A DNA stretch of 64,000 nt, from contig CALJKV010000124.1 of assembly GCA_937974245.1 (NCBI GenBank), forward strand, positions 1 to 64,000, written 5' to 3'. Position 1 is the stretch's first letter, and every line of letters starts with the position of its first letter. Shown in pieces: positions 8,055-15,777 of the stretch. The DNA is from an uncultured Chloroflexota bacterium (GTDB lineage: Bacteria; Chloroflexota; Anaerolineae; Aggregatilineales; Phototrophicaceae). The notes beneath the pieces are model-generated. The model did not search any database and was not told where the DNA came from. It saw nothing but the letters and a program-made list of their open reading frames with translations. The position numbers and the translations under genes were made by a program.

Positions 8055-8127
8055 TGACCCTGGTAGGACTTGAACCTACAACCAATTGATTAAGAGTCAA
8101 CTGCTCTGCCAATTGAGCTACAGGGCC
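8055..8127 (-). tRNA. tRNA-Lys(CTT)
   Basis: Read on the minus strand, the 73 bases fold as a full cloverleaf: acceptor GGCCCTG with CAGGGTC (one G-T pair), D-arm GCTC/GAGC, anticodon stem GTTGA/TCAAT with loop CTCTTAA (anticodon CTT, lysine), and T-arm GTAGG/CCTAC around TTCAAGT. The CCA end is not encoded. The 3' half faces the integrated element, so the element probably restores the gene end on insertion. Confidence 0.95.
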
Positions 8128-8252
8128 TGACAGGTTATGATAGGACGATTATACCCGTATGCCGCGTATCGTCAAGATTCAACCGTATATTTTGTGGCTG
8201 ATCAGGGTTATATCCTTATAGTTATTTGTCCAACCTGTCCAGGAGTCCTTCA

Positions 8253-10652
8253 TTGCCTACTCACCAACCCTCGTATCCGGGATTATCCGCCGCTGAAGTC
8301 AACGCCCGCCGCCAGCGCGGAAAAACCAATAACTTCAGGCCGCGTGTTGGCCGCACTTACTGGCAAATCATCCGTGATAACGTGTTCAACCTCTTCAACA
8401 TTGTCCTGGGGACGCTGCTGTTGATCGTCGTGCTGTTGCAGGACTACTCGACAGCCATCTTTGCCGGGTTCAGCGTCGTCACCAACTCAATTTTAGGGAC
8501 AATCCAGGAGATTAACGCCAAACGCAAGCTCGATAAACTGGCGGCGCTCGCGGCTAAAGAGGTGCGCGTCTGGCGGGATGGGGAACTGCAAACCATCTCC
8601 ATTTATGACCTGGTGCAGGATGACATCATCCCGATTGAGCCGGGCGATAAAGTCGTGGTGGATGGCCGTGTCCTCACCAGCGACGCCCTGGAAATGGACG
8701 AGTCGCAGCTTACCGGCGAGTCCGACTCAGTGTTCAAGGTGGTGGATAGCGAACTGTCTTCCGGCTCGTTCTGCATCGCCGGAACGGGTGTGATGGTCGC
8801 CACCCGTGTCGGCAAAGAGAGTACCATCAACCAGCTTTCCGTCGCCGCCAAAGCCTATAAAAATGTCAAGACACCCACGCAGCAGCGGCTGGATGCTCTG
8901 GTTGAGCTTATGATCGTGGTCATGCTGCTGATCGGGCCGATGCTGTTTTTCTCAGAGCTGCGGCACGGCCAATCGTTTCTTAATGCGATTCGCAGTGAAG
9001 TCGTGTTTGTGAGCAGTATCGTGCCGCAAGGGCTGGTGCTGACGGCACTGCTCTCGCTCACCCTGGGCGCGATCAGTATCAGCCGCCACCAGACGCTGAT
9101 CCAGCGGGTGAACGCGGTCGAATCGCTGGCGAACGTGACGACCCTGTGTTTTGATAAAACGGGCACGCTCACGCAGAACAAGCTGGCTGTGACCGAGCTT
9201 CTACCCCTGAATGGTGCTGTCAACGAGGACATTCATCACAAACTGCACCTGTACCTGCAAAACCTGGCGCACCTGAACCGCACTGCCGGGGCTGTGGCGG
9301 AATTCAGCGAGCGCACCTTCAGCAATCACAGAGGCCCGGTACCCTCTAAAGTGCGGGAAATCCCATTCAGTTCCGCCCGCAAGTGGGGCGCGATCATTTT
9401 CGAGGATGAAACCCTGGTGATGGGTGCGCCGGAACGTTTACTGCCTGATACCGACGACAGCTACAGTGCGTTGGCACGCGCCCGCGATTTATCGCGCCAG
9501 GGACTGCGCGTGCTGGCCTTTGGCCGCGCTGCTGAACCACCCCCGGATGGTGCATTGGCACAGGTCGAGCCGCTGGCATTGATCATTCTCAGCGACCAGG
9601 TGCGCCCGGATATTCAAACGACGCTCGATGCCTTTCAGGGGCAGAACGTCCGCCTCAAAGTGATTTCCGGCGATAACCTGGAAACCGTGCAGGCCATCGC
9701 CCGCCAATCTGGGATGCCGGCTGACCGCGCCTACACCGGGGATCAGTTGGAGGCACTATCCGGCGGTGAGTTTGAAGTCGCCGTGATGGAAAGCAGCCTC
9801 TTCGCCCGTATCGAGCCGGAAACCAAGCGTAAGATTATCGCCACCCTCAAAAAACAGGGCGAATACGTCGCTATGGTCGGGGATGGCGTGAACGATGTCC
9901 CGGCGCTTAAAGAAGCACACCTGGCGATTGTCATGAACGACGGCACGCAGATCAGCAAGGATGTTTCTGATATTGTCCTGCTGAACAACGCCATGTCCAC
10001 GCTGCCGTTCGCTTTCCAGGAGGGGAGGCAGATCACCCAGAGCATTTACGGCACGGCCAAGCTCTTCCTCGCCAAGAACTTCTATAACATCGCTCTGATC
10101 TTCTTTATCGGCTTTATGACCCTGCCATTCCCCACCACGCCGGTACAGATCAGCTGGATCACCTTTGGGACGGTCAATATTCCGGCCACGCTGATCGCCA
10201 TCGGCTGGATTCGTCCCGGTTATATGGCAAAATTCCGCAAAGATGTGTTGGATTACGTGTTCACAGCCGGAATTACGGGAGCGGCGATGCTGGCTCTGCT
10301 CTACGTGGTATCGTACTTCGCCACCGAAGAAAACACCTTCGCCGCCCGGAGCGCGGTGACACTGTTCATTGCGATTTACGGTACGCTGATCTTCTGGAAC
10401 ATCCACGAGGTCGAACTGTTCTGGCCGCGCACCATGCTCAAGCACTGGCGTGTGACCCTGTTCGGGTTGGTACTGCTGGCGCTGACAATGGCCGTGCCGT
10501 TTCTGGTGCCACAGTTCTTCGATTTCGTGCCGCCGACCCCGGCGCTGTGGCTGCTGATCGGGACGATCTTTTTACTGACGGCTATAATCCAGCATTTCGC
10601 AATGGAAAACCGCCACCTCATCAACAAAATGTGGGCGCTCCTGAAGCCGTAG
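8253..10652 (+). CDS. Cation-transporting P-type ATPase, CtpE-like
   Basis: This 799-residue protein has all P-type ATPase marks: LTGES in the actuator domain near residue 154, the phosphorylation motif DKTGTLT with Asp301, and the hinge motif GDGVND near residue 543. The M4 segment reads VPQGL (about 257-261) instead of the PEGL of standard P2 calcium pumps. That feature is shared with CtpE-type enzymes, which have been linked to calcium uptake in mycobacteria; the ion here is inferred only. About eight to ten membrane segments are visible. The frame opens earlier, but TTG at 8253 has AGGAG (8241-8245) at seven bases and is the best start. It stands alone. Confidence 0.88.
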   Translation: MPTHQPSYPGLSAAEVNARRQRGKTNNFRPRVGRTYWQIIRDNVFNLFNIVLGTLLLIVVLLQDYSTAIFAGFSVVTNSILGTIQEINAKRKLDKLAALAAKEVRVWRDGELQTISIYDLVQDDIIPIEPGDKVVVDGRVLTSDALEMDESQLTGESDSVFKVVDSELSSGSFCIAGTGVMVATRVGKESTINQLSVAAKAYKNVKTPTQQRLDALVELMIVVMLLIGPMLFFSELRHGQSFLNAIRSEVVFVSSIVPQGLVLTALLSLTLGAISISRHQTLIQRVNAVESLANVTTLCFDKTGTLTQNKLAVTELLPLNGAVNEDIHHKLHLYLQNLAHLNRTAGAVAEFSERTFSNHRGPVPSKVREIPFSSARKWGAIIFEDETLVMGAPERLLPDTDDSYSALARARDLSRQGLRVLAFGRAAEPPPDGALAQVEPLALIILSDQVRPDIQTTLDAFQGQNVRLKVISGDNLETVQAIARQSGMPADRAYTGDQLEALSGGEFEVAVMESSLFARIEPETKRKIIATLKKQGEYVAMVGDGVNDVPALKEAHLAIVMNDGTQISKDVSDIVLLNNAMSTLPFAFQEGRQITQSIYGTAKLFLAKNFYNIALIFFIGFMTLPFPTTPVQISWITFGTVNIPATLIAIGWIRPGYMAKFRKDVLDYVFTAGITGAAMLALLYVVSYFATEENTFAARSAVTLFIAIYGTLIFWNIHEVELFWPRTMLKHWRVTLFGLVLLALTMAVPFLVPQFFDFVPPTPALWLLIGTIFLLTAIIQHFAMENRHLINKMWALLKP

Positions 10653-11261
10653 GGACAGGGGGATTAGCTCCACGTTTTTGTGCATTCAGTGCCGTCTGCA
10701 AGGTGTGACTATATAAGTCAGATACGGGGTTCGCGTGCCGGGTGTTTTGCCGCTCAGTGAGCCGGATTTGCCGCTTATTGCTCCATAAAATGGGGTTCAG
10801 ACCGAGTCAACAAGGGAGAAAGCAGGGTGTTTTTGCCGCAAGGCAGATTTGTGCTGCAATTGCCGCGATTGCCGCAACCCTCCCGTGAGTGGTGGTGTGG
10901 CTGTGCGGCAAAATGCGTGAAGTTGCTGCAAAAATGGTGGGATACCGGGTTCTGGGGAGTGCGTGTCGGGGTGTGTTGGTCGTATCAACATAGCACCAGC
11001 ATAGCACATACCGGGTCATAAATGGTGAACATTTGTGAGAACATTTGTTCAGAGTCGAAAGTGGAAAACAGTTTTGTATGAACCCGCTTGGAGTTCAGGC
11101 CCGGCTTTAATTGAAGAACGCATCTTTCGCCAAACGACTTGCAGCGGAACGGGGCTGCTGTTGAGGAAGTCCAGCCCCACCAGCGCCCCACCCGGTTTTC
11201 TTTGTGCCTGATGTAATCTATATGAGCAAGCGAGAAAATTCGGTTAGCCTGTGTTTGCCTG
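10653..11261. other. 609-base gap without a convincing gene
   Basis: No conserved gene is seen on either strand; open frames are short and low in coding character. One feature stands out at 11027-11050: GAACATTTGT is repeated with a 12-base offset, and the second copy is part of the palindrome GAACATTTGTTC (11039-11050), which has the GAAC-4-GTTC form of Gram-positive LexA boxes. No gene starts next to it. Confidence 0.5.
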
Positions 11262-11702
11262 TTATTGATTTAACAACGCTTTGAGTGTGTCCAGGGCGTC
11301 CCGCAGCGCGGTTTCATTCTGCTGTTCGATGATGACGCGGTTCAAGAGCTGGCCGATGACCGACCCCGGCAGCTTATAGTCCACCCGCACGGTCAAACGT
11401 GTGCCATCTGCCTGCGGCGTGAAGAAGAACTCGAAGGCGCTGTCTATGCCGCTGGTGGTTTTGACATGCAGATATTCCGGGCGGTTGATGCCCACTACTT
11501 CATGTTCCCCTTTGATGGTAACGCCCAGCATGTTGTAGATATAATGGGAAACCGACCCCAGGCGTGTGGGGGGTGGGGTGACACGCTCCTGTAGATCAAA
11601 CTGCCGCCACCACTCTGGCTGACGCTCCGGTGAATCGGCGATGAATGCGAAAACCGCCTCTACTGGCGCCGGGATGTCAATGAACTGCTCCACGACTGGC
11701 AT
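11262..11702 (-). CDS. SRPBCC (START-like) family protein
   Basis: This 146-residue protein has the polyketide-cyclase/START-like pattern: it begins MPVVEQFIDIPAPVEAVFAF, followed by a helix and a WWRQF segment, a central beta-sheet (GTRLTVRVDYKLPG) and a long C-terminal helix. Members bind hydrophobic ligands or lipids in a cavity; the ligand is unknown. The ATG at 11702 has GAGAGGGA about four bases upstream and is preferred over an upstream in-frame Met. The gene is divergent from the selenoprotein gene, and both have the same 12-base promoter motif. Confidence 0.85.
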   Translation of the reverse strand: MPVVEQFIDIPAPVEAVFAFIADSPERQPEWWRQFDLQERVTPPPTRLGSVSHYIYNMLGVTIKGEHEVVGINRPEYLHVKTTSGIDSAFEFFFTPQADGTRLTVRVDYKLPGSVIGQLLNRVIIEQQNETALRDALDTLKALLNQ

Positions 11703-11751
11703 AATTCCCTCTCCATGATGCTGCACATTGATTCAATGTTTCAATAACCGG

Positions 11752-11841
11752 ATTATAGCGCACAATGTGACCAGCAGCACACCCACACCCGGCCCGTGAG
11801 AGATAAAACTTTCTGGTTTTCGTAGTTTCGTGCGCTATAAT
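11752..11841. promoter_or_regulatory. Divergent promoters sharing GTGCGCTATAAT
   Basis: The motif GTGCGCTATAAT occurs on the minus strand at 11763-11752 and on the plus strand at 11830-11841. Each ends in a perfect -10 hexamer TATAAT placed 50-53 bases before the start codons of the SRPBCC gene (11702) and the selenoprotein gene (11894). No strong -35 box is seen for either, so an activator or extended contacts may be needed. The symmetry suggests common control. Confidence 0.55.
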
Positions 11842-11893
11842 ACCCTCCCGCTCGAATAGTCGGGCATGAGACAATAATGGGAGGAAAGCGTTG

Positions 11894-12460
11894 ATGCAAG
11901 TAAAACTATGGATGAAGGTGCTGCTGCTGGCGCTGGTTGGCCTGCTGCTCCCGGCCTGCACCGGGACGGCGACACCGGAAGCCTTCGGGGTTGGGGCTGC
12001 CGCGCCAGGTTTCACATTGCCTGATGCCGCCGGGGGCGACGTATCGCTGGCGGATTACCAGGGCAAGCAGCCGGTACTGCTGTTCTTCCACATGGCGATG
12101 GGCTGACCGCCCTGTATGCAGCAGATCGTGGATCTGCAAAATGACCCCGCTTTCCAGGCGCTGGATGTGGCGCTGGTGAGCATTGCGTTCGATACCATAG
12201 AAGAATTACAACAAGGGATCAGCGAGTACAGTATCAGCGGCGTGCCAATGCTGCGGGACGCCGACCACAGTATCTCGGAAGCCTATGATGTCCTACAGTG
12301 GGCCGCACGTACTGGCGAACCCGGCCATACCTTCGTGCTGGTGGGCGAAGATGGTAACGTGCGCTGGATACGTGATTATGGCGCACCGGAGAATGGCGGC
12401 CTGATGTATGTCCCGGTCAACGACCTGACTGAACAGATTCAGGCCAATCTGGGCGGGTAG
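11894..12460 (+). CDS. Thioredoxin/AhpC-like lipoprotein, probable selenoprotein (UPPC)
   Basis: The frame runs from ATG 11894 to 12460 (188 residues) with one internal TGA at 12104-12106. The first part has a lipoprotein signal (LLLALVGLLLPAC) and an AhpC/TSA-thioredoxin N-terminus (APGFTLPDAAGGDVSLADY, then PVLLFFHMAMG). The UGA is followed by Pro-Pro-Cys, so it sits exactly where the first Cys of the redox CxxC motif belongs, giving Sec-Pro-Pro-Cys. The same frame continues with normal thioredoxin-fold sequence (VALVSIAF, VPMLRD, HTFVLVGEDGNVRW). A perfect hairpin with the properties of a bacterial SECIS lies at 12121-12137. GGGAGG upstream sets the start; the ATG at 12116 has no ribosome site. 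The alternative is a nonsense mutation or sequence error. It probably reduces thiols or peroxides at the membrane exterior. Confidence 0.82.
12104..12137 (+). promoter_or_regulatory. UGA Sec codon and bacterial SECIS-like hairpin
   Basis: The UGA (12104-12106) is followed after 14 bases by GCAGATC (12121-12127), loop GTG (12128-12130) and GATCTGC (12131-12137): seven perfect base pairs and a three-base loop beginning with G. The loop starts 22 bases after the UGA. This meets the published general bacterial SECIS description (apical loop of 3-14 bases with G in the first two positions, 16-37 bases from UGA). SelB would bind it to direct Sec insertion. Confidence 0.75.
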
Positions 12461-12609
12461 GCAGACGGGAAAAGGTGTTTTGAGCCGGAGAAACGGGGAG
12501 GAACGAAGTTTACATATAAGTTACATCCGGGCATCCGGCGATCAAACTCTGATAACAGATGGCCGGTAAGGTAGAGACATCGTACAGCTATTCACAAGGA
12601 GCTATAACC

Positions 12610-13110
12610 GTGAAACGCACCGCTCGATTTCTCACCATCTTCACTCTGATCGCCGTTCTCGCCCTGGTTGCCCTGCCGGCCTTCGCCCAGGATAGCACCA
12701 CAACTTCTCATGAAGTGACCTTTACCGAGGAGCAGGTCAACGCATCGTACCGGGTGACCAACCCGCGTCGGGCTGCTGTCACCAACGTGTACGTGGACTT
12801 GCAGCCCGGCCAGGTCGTGATCAGCGAAACCGTCACTTTTCGCGGCCATGACCCGATGCAAACCGTGTCCGTTCTGGTGCCGACGATTGCGAACAACCGC
12901 CTCAACTGGTCAGTGACGAGCGTCACCCATGACGGACAGCCTATCTCGGACGACCTGTTGGCGCAGATCAATGCCTCGGTTGCCACGTCCTGGGTACGGT
13001 ATATCAAGAACCATGCCCCCGCCGGGCGCATTCAGGACATCGTCATCACGGACTACGAAGTGGTGCTGACCCTCGCGCGGCCTGCCAGATCAGCAAATAC
13101 CGGTAACTGA
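12610..13110 (+). CDS. Secreted protein of unknown function
   Basis: This 166-residue protein has a Sec signal peptide (ARFLTIFTLIAVLALVALPAFA, cleavage likely after AFA) and a mature beta-rich domain of about 140 residues (EVTFTEEQVNASYRVTN, VYVDLQPGQVVISETVTF). No Cys or lipobox is present. No family is recognised. The GTG at 12610 has AAGGAG eight bases upstream and is preferred to the earlier in-frame ATG. It stands alone between the selenoprotein gene and a terminator. Confidence 0.78.
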   Translation: MKRTARFLTIFTLIAVLALVALPAFAQDSTTTSHEVTFTEEQVNASYRVTNPRRAAVTNVYVDLQPGQVVISETVTFRGHDPMQTVSVLVPTIANNRLNWSVTSVTHDGQPISDDLLAQINASVATSWVRYIKNHAPAGRIQDIVITDYEVVLTLARPARSANTGN

Positions 13111-13150
13111 TTGCAACCGGGTCTTTTCCCCGCTGCTTCCCCGAACTGAA

Positions 13151-13190
13151 AGCCCCCGGCCTGCATTGACAAGCCGGGGGCTGTTTGTTG
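13151..13190. terminator. Intrinsic terminator between convergent genes
   Basis: AGCCCCCGGC (13151-13160) pairs perfectly with GCCGGGGGCT (13173-13182), followed by GTTTGTTG on the plus strand and CTTTC on the minus strand. It ends the secreted-protein gene and probably also the leftward operon that stops at 13214. Confidence 0.85.
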
Positions 13191-13213
13191 TATCGGTTGG
13201 ATTGTATGGCAGG

Positions 13214-14116
13214 TTACGGCGCGCCCAACCCGGCGGATGTCGGCGTAATGGTCGGCGAAAGCTGTTTGGTGAATGTCCAGGGGCCACCTTCCAGGCATGA
13301 GACCTGCTGGAAGTACTGGTTGAGCGGATAGACATACCAGGTGTATGTGCCTTCTTCCGGGAAAGTCTCGACGATGTTCGTCACCGTCTCGTTCTGGCGA
13401 TACTCGATCACAAACTCGACAATCTCTCCGTTCGGCTTGATGACGCGGATCAGGTTACGCGGCGCAAGCGGCCCTCGCCAGTTAAATGTCAGCGTGCCGG
13501 TAGTTTCTACGGCAAATGTGCCATTGGCGGGCGTCAGCGGCTCCCAGGCCACGCATTCGACTTCCGGTTCCTGTGGCTGGGTATCGCCGGGGACACGCAG
13601 TTCCTGGTTGATGTAGATCACGTTGGCGTCGGTCAGGCAGTTGCCTTCCACCAGTTCGTTCACGGAGGTGTTATAGCGTTCCGCGATACGTGCCAGGGCG
13701 TCGTTCGGCTGTATCTGGTAGGTGAGTTTCCAGTCTTTGCGCGGTTCGCAGCCGGGTGTGGATGAGGGAGTCGGGCTTTCTGCGCCGCGCAGCCCCGGAA
13801 TGGACACGAATATTTCCGAGGTTGGGGTGGGTGTCGTAGAAGGCGTGAGCGACGGCGCGACGGTGTTGGTCGGGGGCTCGAATGTTGGCGGCGGCAGCAG
13901 GGTGCGCGAAGGAGTCAGCGTCGCCAGCGGGGTATAGGGGGGGATCGTTTCGCTGGGCGTGCTGGTCGCTCCGGCCTCGGTGGGCGCGGCGGTTATGGTT
14001 GCGGCCTGCTGGGCTGGCAGCGGTGCCATCGTCATGCGGGTGATGATGATTCCCAGCATCAGCGCGATGAGCATCAATAAGAGTGTCGTCAGCCGTGAAG
14101 CGAGTGCTTTAATCAC
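13214..14116 (-). CDS. Membrane-anchored LysM domain protein
   Basis: The 300-residue product has one N-terminal membrane segment (LTTLLLMLIALMLGIIITRM), a Ser/Thr/Pro-rich linker of about 90 residues, one LysM module near 131-177 (LTYQIQPNDALARIAERYNT, ending INQELRVPG), and a C-terminal beta domain (residues 190-300) that looks like an Ig-like fold (GTLTFNWRGP, GTYTWYVYPLNQ). LysM modules bind peptidoglycan or chitin-like sugars, so it likely sits at the cell wall. The GTG at 14116 has AAAGGAG seven bases upstream; the frame overlaps the upstream ATPase gene by eight bases. It is the last gene of the leftward transporter operon. Confidence 0.85.
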   Translation of the reverse strand: MIKALASRLTTLLLMLIALMLGIIITRMTMAPLPAQQAATITAAPTEAGATSTPSETIPPYTPLATLTPSRTLLPPPTFEPPTNTVAPSLTPSTTPTPTSEIFVSIPGLRGAESPTPSSTPGCEPRKDWKLTYQIQPNDALARIAERYNTSVNELVEGNCLTDANVIYINQELRVPGDTQPQEPEVECVAWEPLTPANGTFAVETTGTLTFNWRGPLAPRNLIRVIKPNGEIVEFVIEYRQNETVTNIVETFPEEGTYTWYVYPLNQYFQQVSCLEGGPWTFTKQLSPTITPTSAGLGAP

Positions 14117-14840
14117 CGGAAAACTCCTTTTCTGGTTCGGCGACAACCTGGGTTGTGCCGCCGCGACGGGTTAGCTGGCCGTCTGCCAGGTCATAAGCGT
14201 GATTGACATATTCGATCACCATCGGGTCATGGGAGACGATCAGGAAAGTCGTTCCCTGGTGTTCAGCGATGCCCCGAAACAGCGCCATCGTGCGCCGGGC
14301 GGTGCGGGTATCCAGCCCATTGGTGGGTTCGTCCGCCAGGATGATCCCAGGGCGGAGTGCCAGGGCGCGGGCAATCGCTACCCGCTGGCGTTGCCCACCG
14401 CTGAGTTCATCCGGCACGTGACCTGACCAGGCACTCAGACCAACCGCTTCCAGGGCGGCACGGGTGCGGCGGCGGCGTTCAAAGTAGCCCAGCCCAGGCA
14501 GACGCAACGCGAGGTCAATGTTCTCGGAGGCGGTATAGGTGGGCAGCAGGGTCGCGTTCTGGAAGATAAACCCGATCTGTTTGCGCCGGTACTTTTCGCG
14601 TCCTCGGTCACTCATGTTCAGAATGTCCTGCCCATTGACATGAATCGTGCCGGCATTCGGGCGGTCTAACGCGCCGATCAGGTTGAGCAGCGTCGTTTTG
14701 CCACTGCCGGACGGCCCGAACAAGGCTACCAGTTCCCCCGCCTGTACATCTAAATCCACGCCGCGCAGCACCCGCAGCAGACTATCACCGTTGCCAAAGC
14801 TGCGTTCGACAGCGCGCATTGCTACACTGATGTCACTCAT
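14109..14840 (-). CDS. ABC transporter ATPase (MacB/LolD type)
   Basis: This 243-residue ATPase has Walker A GPSGSGKTT (about 42-50), Q-loop FIFQNATLLP, signature LSGGQRQRVAIARAL, Walker B ILADEPTNGLD and the His switch in IVSHD. It falls in the MacB/LolD/FtsE-type group that partners with FtsX-like permeases. It overlaps the preceding ATPase gene by four bases, so both are made together and could form a heterodimer with the FtsX permease encoded upstream in the operon. The substrate is unknown. Confidence 0.9.
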   Translation of the reverse strand: MSDISVAMRAVERSFGNGDSLLRVLRGVDLDVQAGELVALFGPSGSGKTTLLNLIGALDRPNAGTIHVNGQDILNMSDRGREKYRRKQIGFIFQNATLLPTYTASENIDLALRLPGLGYFERRRRTRAALEAVGLSAWSGHVPDELSGGQRQRVAIARALALRPGIILADEPTNGLDTRTARRTMALFRGIAEHQGTTFLIVSHDPMVIEYVNHAYDLADGQLTRRGGTTQVVAEPEKEFSGD

Positions 14841-15775
14841 GACTGCTGCTTTCTCCGCCGGAAGATTCGCCAGCGTCCACCCTGATCCGGTGGGGCATCC
14901 TGAGGGAGCATCTCTTGCAGTGCAGCGGCAGCATCGTCGTTTTCGTCGGTTTCCGGGCGCAGCAGCACCCCTTCCGGGCGAATTTCAACGGCGATACGCG
15001 GTGCATGTGCCAGGTGTGCCCGCACGCCCTCTGGTAATTTGATACTCCCACCGTTATCCAGTCGTGGCGCGTCTTCGGCCTCGTCATGGTTCAGTTCCTG
15101 CCCCAGTGCGCCGTCGCGCAGCGTCAGCACCCGGTCGGCATAGTTGGCGATTGCCATATCATGCGTCACCATCAGGATCGTCAGGCCGTAGCGGTCACGC
15201 AAGTCATGGAGCAGGTCCATCACCTGGGCGGCGGTGTGCCGGTCAAGCGCCCCGGTGATTTCATCCGCCAGCAAGAGCGCCGGATGGTTCGCCAGGGCAA
15301 CCGCTACCGCAACACGCTGCTGCATCCCGCCGGAAAGCGCCCCGGGTCGTTTGCGCTGGTGGTCAATCAAGCCAACTGCTTCGAGTAGTTCGTTTGCTCG
15401 TTTCCCACGTTCCCAGGGGGGGATGCCGGCCATCATCATGGGCAGGGTGATGTTGCGCCGCGCCGAACGGTGGGGGAGCAGGTTGCGTTCGACCTGCTGC
15501 CACACGAAGCCGACGCGCTTCAAGCGGTAATCGGCTAACTGTTTGCCCTTGAATTCCAGCAGATTCTGGCCGTCCACCATCAGTTGCCCGGCAGTGGGCG
15601 TATCCAGCCCGCCGAGCAGGTTGAGCAGCGAGCTTTTGCCCGCGCCGCTGGGGCCGATTATTGCCACCATTTCGGAGCGTTCCATTTCAAAGTCAATACC
15701 ACGCAGCGCCACAATTTCATGGTTGCTGACTCGATAGGCTTTGACGACTTGCTTACATTGAATATACGGTGTCAT
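14837..15775 (-). CDS. ABC transporter ATPase with C-terminal extension
   Basis: The 312-residue protein has an ATPase core in residues 1-230: Walker A GPSGAGKSS, signature LSGGMQQRVAVAVAL, His switch MVTHD. Walker B reads LLADEITGALD, with Ile where nearly all relatives have Pro (DEPTGALD). An extension of about 80 residues follows, rich in acidic residues and then basic near the end (RWRIFRRRKQQ). No domain is recognised in it. It sits two bases after the adaptor gene and overlaps the second ATPase gene by four bases. The Walker B change and unequal lengths suggest an asymmetric ATPase pair. Confidence 0.88.
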   Translation of the reverse strand: MTPYIQCKQVVKAYRVSNHEIVALRGIDFEMERSEMVAIIGPSGAGKSSLLNLLGGLDTPTAGQLMVDGQNLLEFKGKQLADYRLKRVGFVWQQVERNLLPHRSARRNITLPMMMAGIPPWERGKRANELLEAVGLIDHQRKRPGALSGGMQQRVAVAVALANHPALLLADEITGALDRHTAAQVMDLLHDLRDRYGLTILMVTHDMAIANYADRVLTLRDGALGQELNHDEAEDAPRLDNGGSIKLPEGVRAHLAHAPRIAVEIRPEGVLLRPETDENDDAAAALQEMLPQDAPPDQGGRWRIFRRRKQQS

Positions 15776-15777
15776 CC

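Larger units (their letters stand above)
1..8127. mobile_element. Right part of an element integrated at tRNA-Lys(CTT)
   Basis: A contiguous block carries a repressor, a divergent small HTH gene, a prim-pol primase, a DUF3987-type ATPase, unknown genes and a tyrosine recombinase. The recombinase ends about 110 bases from a tRNA-Lys gene whose 3' half faces the block, the usual layout for tRNA-targeted integrative elements. No capsid, portal, relaxase or conjugation gene is seen, so it could be a satellite-like or plasmid-like integrative element. The left border and the second attachment site are not in the window. Membership of the two leftmost genes (42-1894) is inferred from position only. 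Confidence 0.75.

Noticed and set aside
11894..12106. A truncated 71-codon lipoprotein followed by a separate gene at 12116, or a pseudogene
   Set aside because: The second part has no ribosome site, and the stop falls exactly on the redox Cys position with a SECIS-like hairpin after it.
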